From positions 310,001 through 374,000 of the forward strand of contig JAHLKG010000016.1 in the NCBI GenBank assembly GCA_025526995.1: 64,000 nucleotides of DNA, written 5' to 3'. This DNA comes from Powellomyces hirtus. Lineage: Eukaryota; Chytridiomycota; Chytridiomycetes; Spizellomycetales; Powellomycetaceae. Position 1 is the stretch's first letter, and every line of letters starts with the position of its first letter. Below the pieces are notes generated by a model, which was not told where the DNA came from, ran no database searches, and saw nothing but the letters and a program-made list of their open reading frames with translations. Made by a program: the position numbers and the translations under genes. Of this stretch, positions 58,318 to 64,000 are shown one piece after another.

Positions 58318-59081
58318 GATGGTACGCGAGGACAGAAAAAAAAAACCAAGAGGAAAACGGGAAGAGCGTAGGGATGTCGAGCGGTCTTTTTGCCCCGCGA
58401 CTTTATATACGTACGTTCTCTACTGTAGTTGTCTTCCCTCTGCTGGGTGGCCGCCAATAACAACAATCATTCCCCTGCCTGCCCTCACTCGCGCATTATT
58501 CATTAACCATATTGATAGGAAGGGGGGCATTGGATGAATGGATCCCTCGCTCAATCTCATCGAATGAAGTGTTTCATTTATTTATTATTGGGCCCCTTGC
58601 CGTCTCCTTCAACGTTGGATTGATTGGGTTGGCTTGGGATGGATTGGGTTGGCTTGGGATGGATGGATGGATGGATGCACGTGATGTGGGATTATGATGG
58701 TGATATCTCGTAAGCACGTCGCGCGCTTGCTGGCCAGAGGGCGCTTGGACATATTCTCTCCTATAAGCATAACCGTAACTTTCTTCCTCAGCCACATTAG
58801 GACAGAGTAAACAAGATGCATAGCACAGACACAGCTAGATTTTAAGTGTTCGGGCTGAGCAGTGAACATGCCAAGTTGATCAATGGTGAAGAACTCCTGC
58901 GCTACCGTGTAGTGCGAAATACCAATGACGGAAGGAGAAACAATGCGTAACGAAAGAGGAAGGAAAGGCTATAAAATGGACCCCATGAGTGCATCGCTCC
59001 AAAACTCAGAATCACCAGCACAATCTTGTACAACACCCAAAACAATTGCCCAATTCACAAAACAACGCAAAACCATTCAAG
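58318..59081. promoter_or_regulatory. divergent promoter of copper transporter and secreted protein
   Basis: 764 nt. TATATAAAG (reverse strand, about 58401-58409) lies some 90 nt upstream of the copper-transporter ATG. TATAAAAT at 58970-58977 lies 112 nt upstream of the secreted-protein ATG, with CCAAT at 58922-58926. A tandem repeat occupies 58621-58677. I do not see a clear copper-response element. Confidence 0.55.
58621..58677 (+). repeat. short tandem repeat
   Basis: Two near-identical 20-nt units (GATTGGGTTGGCTTGGGAT core) at 58621-58660, then four GGAT units to 58677. Located between the two promoters; function unknown. Confidence 0.85.
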
Positions 59082-60032
59082 ATGCTCATCCATTCCACAC
59101 TAGCGCTCGCCGTCACAGCTCTCGTGATCCACGCTGCTCCAGCACCCTCTCTCCCACCCACATCCACAGAACCCGTGCCGTGGCCTCAAACTGTCACAGA
59201 GTGCACCGTTGGCTTTGAGTCAGTCACCTGGAGCCTTCTCCGCGGTTGGGACATGAAAGTAAATAAACACATCAATCCGAACTTTGATACCCACATGCCA
59301 CCACCCCTTTCCTAATTTCCCTCTTCCCAGGACTACGGCGACATCCCCACGCACCCTGCGTACGGCATCGTGGTGCAAAACGCCTGCGAATGCGCAAGCG
59401 CTATCTCAGCATCAGCCGTCGACGCACCCGCCTTCGTCTGGTCCGCCAAAGACAAACGGTGCTTCCCCAAAGGTGTCACGGTTCCCCCGAATGAACCAAC
59501 ATCGCAAGGGAAGACAAGCACCCATCTTAGACACCAATTCACGGATACGTCGTATGAACTGGAGACAGAGTTGGAGGGAGCGTTTGAGGGGCAGCAGGTG
59601 AGACGAAAGATCGAGGACAGAAAAAGTGCTTGCGTTCAAATTTCTCACTCCCATACTCTCTTGATCTCATACTCTCTTGATCTCTATAGTTTGATGACAC
59701 AAAATGCACACACATCAAACTACCTGCCGACTACAAATGCAGCCGGATCTCCGAGTACAACACGTACCAGTACTCGGTGCAATGGACGGCTACCAACCAA
59801 GACGGAATGACAACCGACCGTCAATGTTATTTATGCAACTTTGATTTTGATCAGACGCAGACCTTGGGGTACCGTAATATTTACTACCCGGCTTCTGCGT
59901 GAGTTAGGGTTCTTTAATGTATACTGCTGTGAAACATGATACCATCTGTTCAGTTCCGGTCAAAATCGCTCACACGCGTTCGTGTTTTCCTGTGCTGCCG
60001 TAAGCAACCGGATCCCACCTCCGATCGAATGA
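59082..60032 (+). CDS. secreted Cys-containing protein, unknown
   Basis: Exons 59082-59258, 59331-59597, 59690-59898 and 59954-60032; 732 nt, 243 aa. Signal peptide LIHSTLALAVTALVIHAAPA, then a mature protein with spaced Cys (TVTECTVGFE, NACECASAI, KRCFPKG, DTKCTHIKL, YKCSRI, RQCYLCNFDF, VFSCAAV). Rich in aromatic residues (ISEYNTYQYSVQWTAT). The last intron (59899-59953) has a strong GTGAGT donor; without it the protein would stop four nt later. That splice adds SGQNRSHAFVFSCAAV. I do not recognise the family. A TATA box at the usual distance suggests an inducible, possibly abundant product. Confidence 0.68.
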
Positions 60033-60390
60033 GCCACGCTACCCACCACCACCACCCGCCCTACTTGAGGGTCCCATTTGAAGGGCCTCCCTCATAGGGT
60101 AACACATTTCCCTCAATATTCTCCCCTACACACAGACAATGGGAATCCAAATAAGCTTTTACCGGCCCGGAAGCACCTCTGCCCAAAAACAGAAATAGAC
60201 ATCGAATATCTCCCCGAGACCACCTTCTCATGATTCGTTGCCTTTTTTTTGTGTCTTCTGTCTTTGTCAATTATCTCGACATTGTCTGAATTTTTGTCCG
60301 TTTTTTTCTTCGCTCACTTCTTCATCGCGACAAATACATAAATCTCCTCTTGGGCTCGGGTAACCCGCTCCTCTAATCTACATTCCCCCA
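60033..60390. other. intergenic stretch
   Basis: 358 nt between two same-strand genes. Pyrimidine-rich toward the next ATG; no gene or clear motif is seen. Confidence 0.35.
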
Positions 60391-61364
60391 ATGGGTTCGG
60401 GAGTCAGCAAGAAACAGCAGCCGCAGCAGGCAACTGCCGCCCCTACCGCCGACCCGCACCCGCCTCCAGGCACCACCACAACCACCACTGCACCTCACGA
60501 CACCGCCAAACCCCATCCTCAACAGCAGCACCAGCACCCACAACTGCACCCTTCTGGCCCCGGGCAAACCGTCACGTCCGTGTCGCATGCGGAGTCAGTG
60601 ACGAAACCCACCCCTCATCAAACTCCTACCAACAGCAACAACAGAGACCCGAATAAGGGGAATCCAACAGCGGCATCGGCGTATGGCTATGATGCGGACG
60701 CATTCACAACCCCGGCCCTGCCCCCCTTGCGCGATCCGAGACTTGCTGGTGGTAAAAGAAAAAATGAATTAACATATCACCACCCAGTTTTGAGATTTTG
60801 GATCTTCCGTTCTTCCCTTTGATCTCCTTCCATTTTTTTATGTGTTTGTAGCCGCAACAACGAAACGCACACCCGAGGATCCGCGGATAATAGACGACGA
60901 GGTCTGGACGGGGTGGAAAAATCCCACACTATTCCCGGCAAGAAAGAAAAGTGACAAACAAACTCATATTTTCTATTTTGTTTTCTTTCTCTTTGTTTTG
61001 TCTTTCATATTCACAGCCCGTCCGAAGCACGCCCAAATTCGACAAGGAGAAATTCAAGCGAGCCAATAAAGAACCGCAAGTACGTTTTTTTTTTCTTGCA
61101 CTTTTTCCGTCGCACACTCCCTAAATGTTTATACCTTGTTCACATTTTCTCACCCCCATGCACCACTAGCCGGGCGACACGCTCACATCCACACCTCACC
61201 ACTCCCACTCCCACCACGCACCACCACCGCACCACCAACCGCAAGCCGCCGCGCAGGAACCCCAAGACTCGACGCAGAACTTTCTGGACAAGGACGATGA
61301 GGACTTCATGGCGGCCATTTTGCGTGACACCGAGTTTGTGGCCCGGGATCGAGGGGTGTTTTGA
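60391..61364 (+). CDS. probable N-myristoylated protein, unknown
   Basis: Exons 60391-60751, 60852-60937, 61017-61079, 61170-61364; 705 nt, 234 aa. Starts MGSGVSKKQQ: Gly2 and Ser/Lys at positions 6-7 fit N-myristoylation. About 110 residues of Gln/Pro/His/Thr low complexity follow, then the ordered-looking RTPEDPRIIDDEVWTGWKNP, STPKFDKEKFKRANKEPQ, a His-rich stretch and the end NFLDKDDEDFMAAILRDTEF. The intron at 60938-61016 appears to use a GC donor (GCAAGA); the only GT alternative gives a frame that stops soon after. No family recognised; a membrane-tethered adaptor is a guess. Confidence 0.6.
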
Positions 61365-61390
61365 TGATGGGCGCGGAGACAACACAACTT

Positions 61391-61426
61391 GAGAACGTTC
61401 TGCTAGCTAGCTAGCTAGCGGTTCTC
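61391..61426 (+). repeat. inverted repeat with GCTA tandem core
   Basis: GAGAAC at 61391-61396 pairs with GTTCTC at 61421-61426, enclosing an 18-nt self-complementary GCTAGC-type run (61402-61419). It lies 27 nt after the stop of the 60391 gene, so it could be an RNA 3' structure or replication-born repeat. Confidence 0.7.
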
Positions 61427-61503
61427 GATAGGCGGGGGACGCGCGTTTAGGTAGATACAGTAGGGCAGGATAGAGATCGAAAAAGACAAGAGTAGCGAAA
61501 TTA

Positions 61504-61519
61504 GGGGGGGGGGGGGGGG
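61504..61519 (+). repeat. poly-G tract (16 nt)
   Basis: Sixteen consecutive G in a gene-free region. Could be a true mononucleotide repeat; its exact length is prone to sequencing error. Confidence 0.8.
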
Positions 61520-61788
61520 TGGTCAGGGACAGGATTTTTTGGCTTGATTTGAAATGAACAACAAAGACTGGTTCTGTGGTCTGTTGCAAAGTGCGGCTGG
61601 GAGAAATGGGTGCAGTTGCGATGTTGATGAAACACTCGCAAGTCCCTGGGTGCGGCGGTAGGTGCTCACCCGGCCTTCCAGCAGCCACTCGGCACAACTG
61701 GACAAAAAAAGCGACATTTTTACGGTAAACACAAGTATAGTTGCAATATGTTGTTAAACCTATCTATCGCAAATTCCCCCCATCGTTA

Positions 61789-63001
61789 TCACGACAATGC
61801 AGGGTTGATGTCGTCGTAGGTGATCACCTCTCGTTGCGTTACATCCACAGGCTTATCCCAATCCACGACCACGACTCTTCGATTGGCGCCTCCGTAGGAG
61901 GGAGTGACTTCTGGCTCCGGTTCTGCTTCGCCGGCCATGTACCTATCCATCTGGGCGTCCAGATCCTCTGCTACGGCGCGAACTCGAGGTTGGCGTCGAC
62001 CACCACCACCACCGCCACCGCCAGAAGTAGTGTGACCGTTGCGAATGTTGTTTTGCATACGGGGCCCCAATCGATCCTCCAACTTCTTTCCCAGCCGGTC
62101 GAGCACGTTCCCTACTTTGGGTCCCAATCGATTAGTGATGGCCCCACCACCACCACCACCGCCTCCGTGTCGTGAAGAAGATCCTCGAACGAGCGTCGCC
62201 GTCATTTTCATTCCGTCCAGGTCGCGGCCGTCATACGCTTCAATCGCTGCCACCGCAGCGTCCTCGGAATCGAACGTAACAGTGCAAACGCCTTCTGATC
62301 TGCCCGCATTGTCGTACTTTAGCTTGACTGATCGGAGTGTTCCGTACGCGCTAATATGTGAGGGTGATCGGTTCAGTAGGGTAGGGAGAGGGGGGAAAGG
62401 GGGGAGAGAGGAGAGAATCCAAAGGTTTAGGTTGCGGTCCTTTTTTGTGGTTCTTTCATTTTTCTCTCTACGTTGTCGTGCAGATAAAATAATGAAACGT
62501 GCGTTCAAGTGACTTGTACCGACCCCATAAGTTCAGAGATATCCTGTTCCGAGACCTATGGGAGAGTTTACAAGATGTTCACATCAGTTACACAATTCAC
62601 ACTGGCTCTGCCTCAACCACAACAAGAAACCGAATGGGTCTCCTCGCACTTACATTCCAGTGCAAGTTCTCCACCCTAATTTGGGTCGAACCCCCACTCG
62701 GCTCATTGACCGTGCGTCTCGATCCAATCCGGTCCGCCAAGTCGCGCGGACCGCCTTCAAACATATCATGGCGCCATGTGCCGTTCGCATTCCCCGTGCT
62801 TCGGCTATACGGTTTGTCGCTGTAGCGGTTCCTCCGGCCATTATTGTTGTCGTTGCGGCGCGCGGTTCGTGGAGACCCGTTGTCGCTGCTGTAGGAGGAG
62901 TCGGTGCGTTGCCGAGATCGATTCCCACCGCCACCCCCGCCACGAGAGCTGCGCTTGCGGGAGATGATCTCGTCTAGGGAAATGTCCATGGGATCTGCCA
63001 T
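61789..63001 (-). CDS. YRA1: mRNA export adaptor ALY/REF (YRA1, THOC4)
   Basis: TREX component that loads the MEX67/NXF1 export receptor. Exons 62654-63001, 62524-62555, 61789-62350; 942 nt, 313 aa. Starts with the UAP56-binding motif MADPMDISLDEIISRKR, then an Arg/Gly/Ser-rich arm. The RRM reads TQIRVENLHWN (RNP2), VSEQDISELMG, AYGTLRSVKLKYDNAGRSEG and VCTVTFDSEDAAVAAIEAYD (RNP1 region). RG/Gly-rich segments flank LGPKVGNVLDRLGKKLEDRL, and it closes with VTQREVITYDDINPALS, similar to the second UAP56-binding end. Introns are 98 and 173 nt; yeast YRA1 is famously intron-autoregulated, so the long intron is worth noting. Confidence 0.9.
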
Positions 63002-63190
63002 GCCTGAAATGTGTGTACGTGTAGGAATCGTGTGCTGTCGAGCCTGGTGAACGGTAATGTAGGTAGTTGCCACGACAACCGCAAATGGAATTCGCGACCT
63101 TCAGCCAAACGACTTCGTTCACCTCCAAATTGGCAAAATTCCTCACAGCGCATTCATACTGTGCAGCGAGTGAGCACAGCGACAAACGGA

Positions 63191-64000
63191 ATGTCCTCGA
63201 TACTCTGCGGACTAGCTGCCCAGCAAGCAGGTCTGCCCTGCCGCTTCCGCATCGCCACATTGACAATTCTCTCCACCGCAGCCCCATCCTCCTCCTTCCA
63301 CAGCTCGCACCCCGCTTCAGGCCGAGTGGGCGGCCTCCCGACCCGTATCTCTCGGAGCTCCTGGCAAAAGAACCAACGCAAAATTGCCGATCTGCGCAAA
63401 CGCTTGGGGAACAAATATGCCGAAATCGGGCGCGACAAGCGCCGGTCACCGATCACCACCACCCGGTCCGCAACTCAATTGTCGCAGCCGGCGCCCACCC
63501 CGGCGCCCATATCCCGCATCGTGCCTTTCCTCGCCACTCCGGGAAAAACGACCCCGCAGCCGATCGTGCTGGGTAATTTGAAGGAAACGATGAAGGCTGT
63601 GAAGGATTATACGGGCGAGGACACCGAAGCAGGTCGCTCGAAAACGGACACGTCACGCTCGATTCGTGGATTGAGGAAACGGGATGCTGGCGAAGGAGAG
63701 GTGTCGCGGGTGCTGAAAGTACCTGCCGGCGCCGTGCCCGAACAGCCCACAACCGCGGCCCGTCTCCCGAAACTGAAGTTGCCCGATGGCGTATCGACCC
63801 TGCCCCTCCCCGCCACCACCGGGCCGGGCTACGCGTACGGCCTCACGTCGGAGGAAGCCAAACTCCTGCTGGTGGATGCCCCGCGCGCCGATGTCGATGA
63901 CACGCAGAGCGTTCCGGGCGATGCCCGCGCGGAAATGGTCCGCAGAATACTGAGCTTGGAGAATGCCAACAAGACGCAGATGAACAAGTTCAATGTGGAT
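63191..64000 (+). CDS. mitochondrial small ribosomal protein uS15m (partial)
   Basis: Runs off the window end with 270 codons open. The first ATG gives a basic, Ser-rich presequence (LPCRFRIATLTILSTAAPSS). Then comes SSWQKNQRKIADLRKRLGNK, and a long Pro/Thr-rich middle. Near the edge, TSEEAKLLLVDAPRADVDDT and MVRRILSLENANKTQMNKFN match the N-terminal part of fungal mitochondrial uS15 (yeast MRPS28). The S15 core itself lies beyond the window. Divergent from YRA1 by 189 nt. Confidence 0.82.
   Translation, partial: MSSILCGLAAQQAGLPCRFRIATLTILSTAAPSSSFHSSHPASGRVGGLPTRISRSSWQKNQRKIADLRKRLGNKYAEIGRDKRRSPITTTRSATQLSQPAPTPAPISRIVPFLATPGKTTPQPIVLGNLKETMKAVKDYTGEDTEAGRSKTDTSRSIRGLRKRDAGEGEVSRVLKVPAGAVPEQPTTAARLPKLKLPDGVSTLPLPATTGPGYAYGLTSEEAKLLLVDAPRADVDDTQSVPGDARAEMVRRILSLENANKTQMNKFNVD

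Larger units (their letters stand above)
61365..61788. other. convergent 3' region with hairpin and poly-G tract
   Basis: 424 nt between two stop codons, holding a long hairpin (61391-61426) and a 16-nt G run (61504-61519), listed separately. No gene seen. Confidence 0.5.

Noticed and set aside
57200..58466. Large minus-strand ORFs of 301 and 383 aa and a plus ORF at 57949-58371
   Set aside because: They are other frames of the GC-rich copper-transporter exon; Pro/His/Arg-rich noise without motifs, while the CTR frame has signal peptide, helices and MxxxM/GxxxG.
1..64000. Transposons, insertion sequences, CRISPR arrays, viral genes
   Set aside because: No transposase, reverse transcriptase, integrase or capsid-like reading and no regularly spaced repeats were seen.

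Overview
This is nuclear DNA of a zoosporic (chytrid-like) fungus. The protein set is fungal (RCE1, USO1, TAF7, ATG9, an XPB/SSL2 helicase, APA-type Ap4A phosphorylase, an OST subunit). It also includes parts that only ciliated or flagellated cells keep: a dynein-2 intermediate chain (DYNC2I1/WDR60) and a probable tubulin polyglutamylase subunit (TPGS1-like). Genes carry many short GT-AG introns, mostly 55-75 nt, often with a CTRAC/CTAAC-like branch site. I see no transposon, rRNA, tRNA, CRISPR array or bacterial operon.

I assembled 40 genes by joining exons by hand. Apart from the two truncated genes at the edges, every model closes to a whole number of codons. Packing is tight, and strand alternates almost from gene to gene, so most intergenic spaces are shared divergent promoters or short convergent 3' ends.

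1-16 kb: RCE1 (3' part), a CorA/ALR Mg transporter, MRT4, BUD23, a TcdA-like t6A dehydratase, USO1, PAM16, RRS1, TAF7. 16-30 kb: ZNHIT3, DYNC2I1, Ap4A phosphorylase, eL31, ASA1/GNB1L-like WD40, XPB/SSL2, a 54-aa membrane protein, and a HAC1/XBP1-like bZIP gene. 30-47 kb: SmD3, MALSU1/RsfS, GMF, CCT8, NDUFS7, uS17, RPN10, a divergent H2B/H2A pair, ATG9, an OST ribophorin II/SWP1 subunit, uS4. 47-64 kb: an unknown protein, a four-EF-hand protein, TPGS1-like, CLYBL, a small unknown protein, a chromodomain/zinc-finger protein, a Cys-rich CTR copper transporter, a secreted protein, a probable N-myristoylated protein, an ALY/REF (YRA1) mRNA export factor, and the start of mitochondrial uS15m.

Most genes serve ribosome and rRNA biogenesis, transcription/mRNA processing, proteostasis and the secretory pathway. 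The most striking signal is in the bZIP gene at 28033: two adjacent hairpins with heptaloops bracket a 38-nt segment with no spliceosomal signals at its ends. Removing it shifts the frame onto a compact acidic tail. This is the layout of an IRE1-cleaved HAC1/XBP1 mRNA, and the unspliced frame encodes a hydrophobic segment as in XBP1u. Other points of interest are a chromodomain + GATA-like finger + C2H2 architecture, a Cys-rich CTR ectodomain built from an internal repeat, a probable GC-AG intron, exons of 3, 6 and 9 nt, and a symmetric H2A/H2B promoter.
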